A stretch of 64,000 nt of DNA. It comes from Pseudisothecium myosuroides (lineage: Eukaryota; Streptophyta; Bryopsida; Hypnales; Lembophyllaceae). The stretch covers positions 13,082,001 through 13,146,000 of the forward strand of contig OX637295.1 in the NCBI GenBank assembly GCA_951799445.1, given 5' to 3'. Position numbers and translations under genes: made by a program. A model generated the notes under the pieces. That model had not been told where the DNA came from. It worked only from the letters and a program-made list of their open reading frames with translations, and ran no database searches. Position 1 is the stretch's first letter, and every line of letters starts with the position of its first letter. Below, piece after piece: positions 42,904-56,200 of the stretch.

Positions 42904-45900
42904 GAAGTGATACGTTGGAAAAAAGAGCTTGATTTATGCTATTAATTTCTAGGGATTGTTGGATTGCAAAAGACGTGCAAACACCAAATGATGTATCCCA
43001 TGATGACCAAAACGATGTGTTAAATAGACACGCCTCTTAATGTGATGTTTGTGGAAATATGGATGATGGTTAAGGCTATTCATATAGCCATTCACAAATA
43101 TCTCTTTGTGTCTTCAATGAACATATCAATTAAATGTTTCCATCAACTTTCAAGATCTTGTTGTACTTGTTCATGTCTTGTTGATACTAGAGTGAAGTTT
43201 GTCGTAATGCAACAATACCAAAGATTTCATCAAAGTGTGACATTTTGTCAAGATGTTTGGATGTCTTTACGGTTTAGCAAGAATGAATGAATGAAAAATC
43301 ATACAGATGAGAATGTGATGGATGAAATCATGACACAATTTGCACCTAATATAAGAGAAGAGATAAAAGATGCGCTTTTGGGGTACTTTAGTCTTTCAAT
43401 AGGGTTGTCATTAGTATGCCAAGGGACATAATTCTTGACTTTGAGCCCAAAATGCTTGATTTTGCCATTTATGTGAATCAAATCTTTTTCAATTGTTGAA
43501 TCAAAGATTGCATAGTCCATACGATGGATGTAGGTTAATTAGCAAAGATGCAATATCCATGTGTAAAGAAAACTATTTCTAAGACAAGGTTGGTAAAAAT
43601 ACATTGGTAAAAATAGGCAATTAATTTGAAGATAAAATATGGAATTTTACATAAATTTTTTTGTTTGGTAAAATAAAAGTTGCAACACTTAGAAGTTAGG
43701 AAAATTCAATACATCATACATGGCTAGTTTTCCTCTTTTCTAATTTCTCTAATTGCTAAGTGGTACAAGAATAAGTCAAATAATGGATATTTTCTGAAGG
43801 TCATAGAAAAGTATTTGTTTTGTAATCGTGTAAAATGAACAATTCTTTCATTTCTTTTATTGAATGATATGCTTTTCAATAGAATGCAAGTCACAAATGA
43901 ACAAATAAAATTGTCACTAACAAAGAAATTGAATCCTTGATAGCCTTAGATTTTTAAAATCTAAAAAAAATAACTATTGAAATTAGAAAGATGCACATAT
44001 TCCTAATTTATTTTTTCACCCCTTTATTTCAATTTTTCAAGAATTATGACACAAGAGATAGTGTACATGCAACATGTAATGCTAATATAATATGAAAATT
44101 TGTTCCAACATCCTAAAAAATAGTTATATGATACACCTAAAGATTTTGTACCAAAATTAGTTTCAAGTCTAAGTACTCTGACTACTACAAATACTATCAA
44201 TATTTGAACTTTATAAAATTGTGCTTGTCCATTTTTGACAAGATTTAATATATAGCATCTAAATAAGTACAATTATGTCTAATTCATTACTACCTATCAT
44301 CTTATACTACATATGGATAAATTTATTTAAGAAAATCAATTTAATTCCTAAAATTTAATTTTTTTAGCCTCTAAAAGTTCAAAGTCCTTGAACAAATATT
44401 TAAGAATTTCAAGCGAGTTCCTATGGTGTCAAATTCTACAATAGCTTTTTATAATTACTTTATGGGAATATAATTTTGATTTCAATATTTGCATAAAAAA
44501 AATTGTGCCCTCCTCAACTCAAAATGCATGACTCCAACCTCCTTGTAGCAAAAAAATAAATTCAAAAAATTCAAATTAATTTTAAAAATTTGATTCTTTA
44601 CGAATTATATTCATATCTACGTGGAAAGATTTAATGCATTCAGTTTAGATTAGTCATATGAAATTTATAATGCTAGTCTTGCTTAGCGGGCAATCAAGGC
44701 ATCTTTTAGAGAAAATATTGTATCAGATTTGCTTACAAGCTCAATTTTCACAATTTTTTAATAGAAAAGGTTTGTGAGGAGTAAATCACTTCATTTACTT
44801 GTTACAAAACTCTCACTTTCAAGATTGACATATTATCATTCCATTTTAGAACTATTTGTGATTTTTTTTTCCCATCCTATATCTTTTTCTACTTACCATT
44901 TTTTTAAAGGATGAAAATATTAAAAAAATTTATAGAAATTTTCTCGTAAATTCTCAACTCAATCCTTCTCCATAAAGATTAAATTTAATATCAAAACTTT
45001 ATAGTGCAAAATATTTAAATTAAAAAGATTCAAAGTCTGAAAACCTAGGATTGCAAAGTTCAAATTTTTGTTTTGTTTCAATTTGAATACTATTATCTTA
45101 CAATCTACATGGTCAAAGTTCTTGAAAAAATTTCCACACATTCTCATACAAGCCTTACACAAGGTCCTATAGTCAAATATGCAAAAAGTAGTTTTTTCCC
45201 AATTGTATCTCTTTGCACTAAAAATCAGTCGCATTTTGATGTTTTTTTTTAATAATACATAGTCTGTCATGAACCTTTAGAGGTCAATGATCCTTGCAAT
45301 ATAAAAAAAAAGATCACTTCATTGTCTACAAACATTGACTTTACAGCATTTGAAGTTATTTCAAAGATTTCTATACAACATGCTCAAACATTTATATAAT
45401 AAGGTGTTTTTTATTTTTTATTTTTTATTTATCATAGCAAGGTACATAATTATTTGTTTTGTTTCTTTCTTTCTTATAGTAAGGTACATATTTTGTTGTT
45501 TTATTTGCAATATGGATTGGTTCTTATAGATGCAAAAAATCACACAAACCATGCTAGTATATAATTATATCAAGGGAGGAGTTTTGTTTATTTGGTAATT
45601 TAGATTTGCATCAAAAGTACTCTTGATTGTAGAATAGGTAGTTAACCTTGTTTTTAGTGTTGTTGAAAGTGCCTCAAAAATGAGGTGTGTATAGCAAAAT
45701 TTTGCTCAAATTTTGCTTATAATGTGAGTAATATTAAATTTGAATAGAAGTTTGAATAGAAATTTGAATATGAATTTTGAATTTTGAAATGATTAGAACA
45801 GCCAAAATATTGGATTTAGGCTATGGGATGATGATAATAAGATTGGTACTACTGACAAGCCCAGAAAAGATGTGCACATTGATGGTTATTTACAATTTAT

Positions 45901-46400
45901 ACCTATAGAAGACTTAAATTTTATGAAGTTTCAAAAAAAATTCTCTTAAAAATTTTCAATATATAAAACGTGGGTATGGGTTGAATTTTCATAGGGCAAA
46001 TAGGTGTTTGTTTTTATTTGATTGTTGCCTTTATGTCTACAAAGATCTCCATTTAAAACCTATTGCCAAACACCTCATTGATTGACACACATTTTTTAAT
46101 ATAAACAAATATAATAAGGCACTTTCCAATTTAGCCAATATTTGGTAATATATACAGAGAGTACTTCTATTTGTATTGACAATTATAGGGTGCACCAAGT
46201 GTGAAGAGTCACTTAGATACAACTTGGCTATAGAGTCATAAAGCCAAACAACTAAAGCCATCAAATGAAGCCAAACAAGAGCAACTACAACTATCATTTG
46301 CTTCATATAATTTGTGTTTCATATCATCCACAACTGTAATTTTATACTACTAAAATCATAACTCCCTCTGTAATATCACAAGTGCTACCATTAATAATAG
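42904..46400. other. AT-rich gene-free DNA
   Basis: No protein family recognised. Composition returns to that of the left flank. Positions 46,190-46,300 (GCACCAAGTGTGAAG ... AAGCCATCAAATGAAGCC) resemble 60,890-61,020, so they belong to a dispersed repeat. Confidence 0.4.
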
Positions 46401-47055
46401 GGGCTCATGCTTGCTATGCTATGCATTCATTATATCACATATTAGTAAAATTTTGATATATTTGAATAGAATGCATGATAATGATTTCAATAAGTCTTTG
46501 AAATAATTAATTTTAATATTTTGTAAAAATATTTTTCAATCATGCATACATAAAAATAATATTTTCACACAATGTTATATTACAAAAATAGAGTAGTAGT
46601 TTGCAATCACCTCTATAATATCACTTTTACAGCTTTTATGATTTCAAAATTCTATTGCTACTACCAAATGATTTGAGAAATTTATTCAATTGAAGCGATT
46701 TTGAATTTCACAACAATTAAGTTGTTCATGAAGTTTTTGAAATTTACAAATTTTTCTTTTCAATTCACCAAGTTTTTGGGTTGCCATTGTTCGTAACAAT
46801 TGAGTCAACTTTTGAATGTATTACAATAAATGTGTAGCTTTTACAGTATTCACCATTGCATATATTTCATTCATCATTCAATAAATTTCTTTATACGTTT
46901 CAATATATGTTTATTTATAAACAAAATTATACAAAGATTTTAGTAATTTTTATTTGAAGATTTATTGAAATTTTTGTTCTGCATTTTATCTAATATATAA
47001 AAATTCTAATAAAATTCTAATGATGAATGCGTAGCATAGCAAGCGCCAACCGCTA
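46401..47055. mobile_element. Helitron-like or inverted-repeat element, ~655 bp
   Basis: GCTTGCTATGCTATGCATTC near the left end (46,409 on) pairs with GAATGCGTAGCATAGCAAGC (47,025 on) with one mismatch. The right end is followed by GCCAACCGCTAGT, and CTAG-T is the usual Helitron 3' terminus. The interior is AT-rich and noncoding. The alternative is an ordinary MITE. Confidence 0.45.
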
Positions 47056-47192
47056 GTATTTTAATAAAAATATAAGTTGAAAAGTTATTTCAAGACCAAA
47101 CTTATTTATATTTATAATTTAAGCAATCACTAACTATTAACTATTAAAATTGGAGACTCTTTAGAAATTGCCTTGAATATTCACTGTAAGGA

Positions 47193-47744
47193 CTATCCTA
47201 GGATTATTCTAGGATGACTGACTATCTTCAATGTCACCTCGAGACTTTGTGTAAGGTGAAAACACCCATTCCCGTCCATGTACACAATTCCATCACCATG
47301 TACCAATGGTGCACATTTTCCTAGAAAGAATGTATTCTGTTGGTACATGGTGACGGAATTGGGTACAGGGACGGGAATGGATGTTTCCACCTTATGTGGG
47401 ATGAACTCTGGTAGGTCTAGAATGAAATTGAGCTTGATAAGTTTTTTTGAACTTTGTCCTGCATTAAACCATTCAAGCATTAATCCATCTTGCATGTTGT
47501 GATCCATTCTTGGTACTTCCAATTCATTTCCGTTTGATTCTATGTTCAGAGTGTTTCTATATGTGTCTTTGATTACGGTTGTAATATAAAGTAAACTTAG
47601 AAAAATTGGACAACAACCGTTGCCATTTATCGCACAATAACTGCATGATTCAACTACCAATTCAATTGGGATGGGAACAAAATTTTGTACCACCCAATGA
47701 CCGCACACTATGGGGTGAAGGGTTGCAAGAAATTTTAGCTTCAT
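47193..47744 (-). CDS. Hypothetical ORF (183 aa), possibly chance
   Basis: The longest open frame in this AT-rich stretch, starting MKLKFLATLHPIVCGH. It matches no family I recognise. It has several Cys (CSYCAINGNGCC) and no obvious signal or membrane segment. Its C-terminal part lies across the inverted repeat at 47,252-47,394, which would explain the repeated Pro/Val/Asn-rich peptide there. No intron signals or neighbours support it. Confidence 0.2.
   Translation of the reverse strand: MKLKFLATLHPIVCGHWVVQNFVPIPIELVVESCSYCAINGNGCCPIFLSLLYITTVIKDTYRNTLNIESNGNELEVPRMDHNMQDGLMLEWFNAGQSSKKLIKLNFILDLPEFIPHKVETSIPVPVPNSVTMYQQNTFFLGKCAPLVHGDGIVYMDGNGCFHLTQSLEVTLKIVSHPRIILG
47252..47394. repeat. 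Precursor-miRNA-like hairpin, 55-nt arms
   Basis: Arms 47,252-47,306 and 47,340-47,394 pair at 50 of 55 positions without gaps (5 mismatches) around a 33-nt loop. The central stem includes CCCATTCCCGTCC and CACCATGTACCAA with their complements. It resembles a plant miRNA foldback or a young inverted gene duplication. Strand and expression are unknown. Confidence 0.7.
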
Positions 47745-48129
47745 TGCCTTTAAACTGCAATAAATTTTTTAGGAAGAAATCTTCTTTGCGTTCCTTTTTT
47801 TGAAGGTGAATCTTAATTAACATGACATTTAATAATCACGCCAAATTTCAAAACATGCAAGGCTCTATATTTATGTAGAGAAGATTTGAATTTTATATGT
47901 GTGGTGACTGTCAAGTTTACTCTAGTTATTAGCATCAATTATTAAAAATATCACAATGTATTGAAATCATTTTCTCAATCTCAAGAAATAATGTCATAGC
48001 AAAGATAAAGAGGGTTGATACTCAAGTGATTCATTTGAGCAAAAGGAGGTTTAAATTAGAGTAAGTAGTTCACTAAGTATCCATCAATATTGTGTAGGGG
48101 TTATTGAACGTTGAAAAGTAAACACTAAT

Positions 48130-48865
48130 GGGTACTTGCAAGAAACACTTCACATTTTTCGGTCAAAACTATATTTTTTGGCCATAGGACTGGTAATACT
48201 ATGCAATACTATCAATACTACGTGCTAGCAATGCCCCGGTAAATATAAACCATCGATTCAGGGCGCCTATAGATCTAAATTGTTGATTCAGTACTCCAGA
48301 TTACTACAGAGTACTACAAAAGCCATTGGGAGCAGAAAATAGCAAAAAAGGGGTCTGTGGAGTTTTTCATTTTTAGTAATTCAAAGGAAATTTTAAAAAA
48401 ATCCATAAAAAAATCCAATTTGTTAGAGAAGATTGCGCTCGCATTGCACCAAAAAGTTTATGAAGGAAAATTTTTCCTGCTTCGTAGCCTTTGAGCAAAG
48501 GAAGGTCACTTTGACCCCATGTGTGCAACCAACATGTTGCTATTTTCATAAAAACTCATTGTCATCCTTCGTTATGATAGTAGACCCCAACATGTCCAAT
48601 TTGTGTCTTCAAATTTGCATTTTTGGGTCAAAAATAGGACTATAAACCTCCAAAATGGCTGAGGTAGATATCAATTGGGGGCAGGTTAAAAATAATAAAT
48701 AAATTTTAAATTTAAAAAAAAACTACTCAATGTCTGTAACTATCGCATCTACCTTCATTCCAAATTTCAAGCCAAATGGACAAATAATACAAAAGTTATG
48801 AGCAAAATACCACGTGTCCAAGGACAAGGGGACAAGAAATAGGACAAGTGTTTCTTGCAATCACC
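48130..48865. mobile_element. Family-A-related element, 736 bp
   Basis: The ends GGGTACTTGCAAGAAACACTT and AAGTGTTTCTTGCAATCACC are inverted repeats matching the termini of the foldback at 7,197-8,280 (GGGTGATTGCACGAAACACC). The interior is unrelated. No transposase ORF. Confidence 0.65.
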
Positions 48866-51843
48866 TTAAAATGCAATTTTTTTTTTAAATTGTGAGAATT
48901 GAGTTAAAAAGTAGATTCAATACATTATTTTTCCAAAAAGTTGCTATGATTGCCTACAAAATAAGATGGTCTATATCTTTTACACTACTAATCTAAATGT
49001 TCTATATATAGACAAAAATATATCTGTAAGAAATAATTTTTTTTTAAATTATTTCAAATTTCTATGATTTTTTTATTTGCTAGAGATCAAGAGTTTTGAG
49101 CTTCGTATGTCATTTTTGGTGATGAGGCATTGATTTAAATAGAAATTATATTTTTTAAAAGTTAGTTTATTTTTCTATCCTAAAAAATAGTTTAGAAAAA
49201 TATATCAAAAATTGAAATCATAGGAACCAAATCAAACTTTCGATTGTCCTTCAAGGGGATACTTGGGACTTTTGGAGTTATGAAGTTGATTGAAATAGAG
49301 TGCATAAAAAATTCTTGAGCAAATACCAATCCATCTAATAAAATTAAAAAATTAACAAAAATTTTAATGTAAATTTACTAAGATGCCCACATTGAAATGG
49401 AAATTAAGAGAATTTTAATATGATTTTTGCAATAATTACCTATTGAATGCTTTTTTTCAAAATTGTGTAAAACATATTACATGTGACATAGACCTTTGTT
49501 GAGATTGGAAAATTTAACCTTCAATAATGATTATTTCCAACTGAAATTGCTTTATCCATTAGCAAATGTGATTCTTGACCATTGTCGCTTTTACTTCATG
49601 CTTTGTTTGAGTTTGTTGTTCCACTCCATGCTTGTTTTCTGCAAGAAGGCAACCTATTTCGAGGACCACTGTTTCCGGGGTCCTAACTCCATTTATGGGC
49701 CAAACTTCCATTGCCAAGGTCTCCCAAGCAAGAAACAGGGGCCCAAAATTTTCAATCTTCAACAAGCGTCACTACAGTAGTAGTGTGGAGAACAAAGGAG
49801 TGGCCTAAAAGAATTTTTTTTTGAACACATGAAATTATGACAAAATTTTAATTAGTATTTAGGATTAGTGGAACTATTTCTAAACTACGGTAGGTGCCAA
49901 AAATTTTGGAAATTTTTTCTTCCAAACAAAAAAAATTATATGGGAAAATTGAATGTTGCAATTTTTTTATATTTTTAAGCATTTGTCAAATCACTATTTT
50001 TGATTAATTAATTAATCAACAATAAATGCTAACATTGACTATAGAGTATGGAATACTACAACTTCAGTATTCATTAATTAAGTTATACATATGTGGTAAT
50101 GACAATGATTTCATTTTATTTTATCATTTACGAACACTCCATGATAGACTAGACTTCTCCCATTGTGTATTTGGCTCTTTGATGCCTAGATTATCTGGAT
50201 CTCCTGGAACAACAAGTTTTTTGCTTATAATCAATGGCCTCTGGACTTCACACACACAACAATTTGGGATGTTTTCCTTGACTTTGGCTTTATTGCCCAA
50301 TTGAAAGCTTAGCTACGAGCTCGTCAATGCCCACAAGATGTAGTGAATATCTAGGCCAAATTTGATTCTATTTGGCTTAAATCCTAGTTATGGCTAGCAG
50401 GAATGGTACTAGCATCTTTTGGAACAAGAGGAGTCTCCCCTCTAGCTTATTCTCTTAGCTTGCCTTTCATTGTTTTTTCCTTTTCGTTTTTTTCTCTTAA
50501 TTCTTCATTGACCGGCCTTTGTGGCTTGACTATTTTGTATTCTGTTTTTTTAAAATGCAATGGTTCTTTCCATTTGATAAAAAAACAAAACAAAACAAAA
50601 CAGAAAAGTTCATCAAATTAATGCACATTAATCCTTAATGGACCACAATGTTACTTTATGACACTTACATGGTTTCAAATGAACACTACAAGATGAAGAA
50701 AAACATTTATTCATCCACTATTTTTTGGAAAGTTCTTTTAATGAATTTGCATAAGAAGTTGGTGAAAATCACCTCATTGAGGTATTATTAAGTTCTCTAT
50801 ACAAAGAAGATGCTTAAAAAAACAGATCATAAAACAGGTGCTTTTTCAATGTGTTTTCATGAATTGCTTGACCTTGCTTTTGATTTGAATTTTAGACCAA
50901 AAAAAATGATCTGTTCTGAATTTGAATCCAATTTTTTGAAATGAAGTTAATGAATTCTACTTTCTAATCCAGTTTGAAAATTCAAAAATTCAAAAAATTC
51001 AAAAATTTAAATTAATTCAAACATTGAACCTAGGACCATGATCAATTGATTTTCTGCTATGGAAATTTGGTTCACACCTTATTGTTTCAAACTATGATAC
51101 ACTTGTGGTGAAATTTTCAGGACTTTTAAACATATGTTGTATTTCATATGAATTTTCTTCATTTTTGTTGCAAAAATTCACAGTAATTTCAAATTTATAC
51201 AAAATAATGTAAATTTTTTAGAATTTGTAGAAGACAAGTGATTTCATCTCTGAAAAATAAAATTAAAAAAATTTACACTCATACTTATTGACAATAACTA
51301 GAAGTGTAAAACAACCAATAGTAGGCAAAACACTTATAGTAATTTCCTACAAAATGACCCTAATACCGATGCATTCATTGTAAGGAACAAATTTTTTTTT
51401 GTAGTTAAATTTACAAATACTGATCATCTTGGAGAGGAAATTAACCTCTTTCATTATCAAATTGGTCTATATTGGTCAAATTTATCCCTCCAAATAAACA
51501 CCTAATTTTAACTACTTTGTAATTAGAACTTGAAATTTTCATCATTGGAAGCACATCCCAAAGTCCTTTGAATAGATTCCAAAAATCTCAAATTTCAACA
51601 TTTAACAATGAAACAAATCTACTTCAAAAGCTAGTTAAAGGACCCAAAACATAAAGGTGTTGGTAGATCACAATCATCAAAGCACTTTTGAACTCCAAAT
51701 TTGAAGTGAAATGCGATTTCATAACCATGATTTGCCAAGACCACTCTAATTTTTGTCTTTTTCCTACAATAAGTTCTTATAAACTAGTAGAAAGTTACGA
51801 TTTATTTGGAGGGGCAATTGATGAAGTGAACTGAGGATGCCTT
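48866..51843. other. AT-rich gene-free DNA
   Basis: Short ORFs only (for example 49,496-49,780), without family features. A small AAAAC repeat lies at 50,580-50,602. Confidence 0.4.
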
Positions 51844-52486
51844 TTAACCCCTAAATGCCCAAGGCCTGTTTTGAGCCTCTTAGAATTTACTCTAAATTGA
51901 ACAAAAAGTCAATATTTTGATAAGTTGAATCAAATTTTTTCCGATTGTAACCGTACAAATTCAAACTAGACATGTCAGAAATCATATAGGAAAAGAAAAC
52001 ACAACAATATCATTTAAGGTTCGAAAGATTATAATGTTTGATCATCAAGGTGTTAAAACTATGAAAATCTTTGAGCTCTCATTTTGCATGTCAAATCTAA
52101 AAAGTTCAAGAACAGAAAAAATGAGGTTGACGGGCCTAACAAATATAAGCCCAATCAATTTATGACTTCTTAAAAACTACTATACAATTTTTTTAAATGA
52201 ATTTCTAGTGTGGTTTTTTCTCCAAGATCTAATGTATTTGAGGCTCATTTCCAGAGCCCTCAACACTATGAAAAGTCAAGATTGCAGTGGGTACCCTTGC
52301 ACAATATCTTGAATAGAAAAATCATAATCCATCATTTTTAGAATCGGATTTTTGACACTAAAACTAGACTTCAAAAAGAATCTTTCAAAAATATGAACTA
52401 CTAAAAATAGCAATTTGGTAAGGTTTTATTTAACTTCACAGTTTCTTCAACACCACATTTGGGTGCCTTGAGCATTTAGGGGTTAA
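51844..52486. mobile_element. TTAA-flanked non-autonomous transposon, copy 2
   Basis: TTAA at 51,844-51,847 and 52,483-52,486; ends CCCCTAAATGCCCAAGGC and GCCTTGAGCATTTAGGGG are 18-bp inverted repeats with one mismatch. The interior matches 5,013-5,659 throughout (for example CAAATTCAAACTAGACATGT and AGGAAAAGAAAACACAACAA). Confidence 0.7.
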
Positions 52487-53277
52487 GTCTACAATCACAA
52501 AACGTCCATTTGGCAAAAGAAGGCCAGTAGTCCACATTTAATATCATTCATTCAAATTATAAAGCACTACTGCAGTCCTCCAGTTTCATCCACAAGCTAG
52601 AAATTGGCTCGGCGGCAATTCAGGGTTACCAAAGTTTCCACTGTAGTGGTCTCCAGGCTCTACGAAGTTGAGAATTAAATTTGGTATTATGGTCTCTCAC
52701 TAGTACCAAATTTGTTTCCCAAATTTGTAGAGCCACGCTACACAAGTAAAACAAGAACAAGAGCGCTTTGAACTAGAATTCAAGTCCATTCAGTTTCATT
52801 CTGATTATGGAGCCATTCAGAGAAAATACTCAACACATTACCGTTCAGAAAACACCAAACTGAATTTGAACCCCCAAAACACCCCTCAAGCATTGCGGTG
52901 AACGGAATCCACGGCAAAGCCCTGTCAGAAAGCCCAATTTAAAACTTGACGAGTTCAATTCCGTTCACGACAGCTTAGTTAAAACCTGGCATCAAGAGTT
53001 GAAAACTGCTTTTGTTCTCAATAAATGACAATCTGGTTTCTTTAAATGATCATGCTATGCTCTATGCATCAGTAGCTATGGGCTCTGTACCATCTGCTTC
53101 TGTCTTTGAAACGACCTTCTGTTCACAACCAACCACAACAACTACAAAGGAAGATTCAGTAAGCATACAAACAAGTAAAAAACAGGATGCTGTCTTTTAC
53201 GAGAGACCCTCCTAAAGGGAACAAAAGCCTTGATGATACACCCCTTTGTCAATGCTTCGCGGTTCGGGAGTTGCTAC
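52487..53277. other. 3' flank of the FKBP gene
   Basis: Probably includes the 3' UTR of the minus-strand FKBP gene. No other gene seen. Confidence 0.4.
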
Positions 53278-56200
53278 TTAGACCTTCTCAGCTGCTTCCA
53301 TTTTGCTGAGGCGAGCAAACATATTCCCGTATAACTTCGCTTCCTTTTTATTCTGTTCGGCCTGCTTCTGTTTCAATCGCTTGTACTCAAGCTTCACCTC
53401 CTTATTATTAGGGTCCAAGTCCAGGGCTTTCTTGATATCTGTCTCCGCATAGTCAAGATCTAACAACTCAATATACGCTTGCACTCTTCTGTATAGAGCC
53501 TTAATGCTTGTCGACTCCAACTCCAAAACCTGCTCCATCGAAACGTAAGTTATAGAAAATAAAATAATCAATTACCTCCATTTACAAGACATTCATAATG
53601 TATAAAAATGAAGATATACAATGAGTATTAATAACCTACCTTGGTCGTCAATTTCACCACCTCTCCATACTCTTTGAGTTTTAGCTTGCACGCAGCCATG
53701 TTGAGGTTGCAACTGATCTTGAGTGCCTTTGCCTCTTTCTTTTGAGCATCGTCAAAGCTACTATCGTACTCTATCAACTTAGCCGCCTGCTCCACAGAAC
53801 ACAGGATGTGTAAATGAACATTCACTACTAAAGTTAATCATTGTAGAGTAGATATTGCAACTATAGATATTACCAAGAGGATTCCGAATTTCTTGCAGTA
53901 CACTTCCTACTTCCGTTACTGCGTCCTGAACCTCACCTTCTCGTATCTCTTAGCAGCACGTGCATAATTTCCAGCTTTGAAAAGCGCATTACCATCTTCC
54001 TTTCTCTTTACAGCATTCTCCAATTTTTCAGGAATCTCCAAATCCCACGATTCCTTATCCTGCTTCATTGGCAATACGTAAGAAACCCATTACTTTTTTC
54101 ATAACATTGCAAAATCATGATCTAAGCAAGCCTACTTCAAAAAATACACGATCTTGATAGCTTTGACCATATAATAAAATATTCATTGATCTTCGGACAT
54201 TGGTCTACAAATTTATCTAAATTTGAACACGCAAACTTATGTACGGTATTCCAGTTGAGCAAAGTTACTCCAAATATTAACAAGACTTTTAACTTGTAAG
54301 GTAGAAACACCTAAAAGCCACTTTCTCTAGTCCCAATGTCTCAAGGTTGAGTGACCAAAAAAATTTGATGAGATTATAACCAAACTCAAAGAGAAATGCA
54401 ACTTAAGTGATTTCATAATTTTACAAAGTTCTAGTAATATTTTACAAATTTTCAGAGTAGAGAACATAGGATAGCTTGTACGTAACACTAGACTCACCTT
54501 GAACTCACCTTGAATGGACACCATTCAAACACTCACTGTCTTTAACTTTCATTGGTTGCTTAAAAAATCTCCTCTCACTGGTTCTCACCTCTCATTGGTT
54601 GCTTTTGAAAAGTTGTGGTGGTTTTGAGTCATGAAGTGTTCATTCAAGGCCAATTATTATGTAATGGAGAATGGAAAATGTTGCAATTAGGAGTTTCTAC
54701 CGTTGTTTGTCCACAAATTAATCGACTGGGCGTCTGTCATAATGGTAAGACGCAAAAGTTGCGACGGACTATTTACCTTTACGAACTCAACAAGTTCAAT
54801 TTCATATATGAGAGTAGAATTGGCAGGCACTGTAGTCAGATCCGTCTTAGTCTCCTCTGCTTTGAACCCATATTCCGGGGCAATAGTTACAAGAGCGAGT
54901 TCGTTTTTCTTCATAGAGAGCACAGCCTTGTCAAGACCATCAAGCACTTGCCCTGTAGGTACACAGAAACATATGTGAGCAGAGGACCTCGAGAAGGAGT
55001 AATTAGGCTGTGTTTGTGTAATGTTGACTCACGAAAATCACTCACTCTTTACATACCTTCATCGGTGACGAACTGAAACAACTCCTCGTCATGCCCCTTC
55101 TTCTCAAATATTGTTCCATCCTCCAACTTGGCCACATATTTCACTGCACAGAAAATAAACGAATCAGACTCCAGGCGACCTTTTCCCAAATGCAGAAAGA
55201 CACTACCAGGACTACCACGGCAATAGCAAAAGGTGACAATAGGATCAATATTTCACTACCATACACTTGATGGCAAAGAGTTAGGAATTGGCACCGTATA
55301 CCTTTCACAACCGATCCATCGTTGGGCTTTTCGTAGCCTTCTCCTGGAGTCAAGATTTTCTTCATTATTTTCTTATCATCGGTCACCGCCTCGACCACTT
55401 TCCATGATACAAGCTCAAGCTCAATTTCAAGAACAGCTTCAGATGGAATGGCTTGCACATCTCCAGAAGGAGCCTTGCCAGCACTTCCAAACCCATCTGA
55501 AAACAACCCGGTGTATGCATTTCAGAGGCAGCTTATCAAAACTGAAGAGGAACGACGAGTCCGAAAAATTTAAATTCTAGCGAAATTATGCAATAAATTG
55601 CGATTTCACAAAAGATGCTGTTCATAATATCAGCAGAGCTAGCACTTACATCGAGGCTTCACTGTCAACAAAGCTTTTTCTCCTTTCAGCATAGTTTTCA
55701 CCGCCTCCTTCAGCGCAGGACAAAAGTACCCTGTAGCGGCAACATGAAAACTCTGCATTAAGCCCCTAGAAAATCCTAGGTCAAGAATGGGTCCGACATA
55801 CCTTACACGTGCATTTGATACAGGTGATAACCAAAGGGAAAAGAAATATCCCTAGAAAGATCTTACCATCTTTTACAGTGAATTCCACACCACTTTCTGG
55901 AGATTTAGCCACGACCGTTCGACCACGTTGAAGTCTTGCCTCAAATTTCACTGCCAATTAAACCATAATCAAAGATAAATCAAAGAAAACTCTGAAACTG
56001 TCCAGATTCAGCAGTCTGTGCCAGCTTACTATACAACGTCAGTTTGAGCCATCAACCGCCCTTGTTTCCAGATATTTTAAAACACCGATTCCCAATGACA
56101 TTGAATTACATAATAAACATGAGTAAACTACCACTTATTTTATATGCCTTTCACTCACTTACGTGAATCCAAAAAAAACTTCCAAGAAACTCCTGAAGGT

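Noticed and set aside
42985..43003. Palindrome copy outside the right TIR (GATGTATCCCATGATG)
   Set aside because: Only weakly similar and not symmetric; treated as chance.
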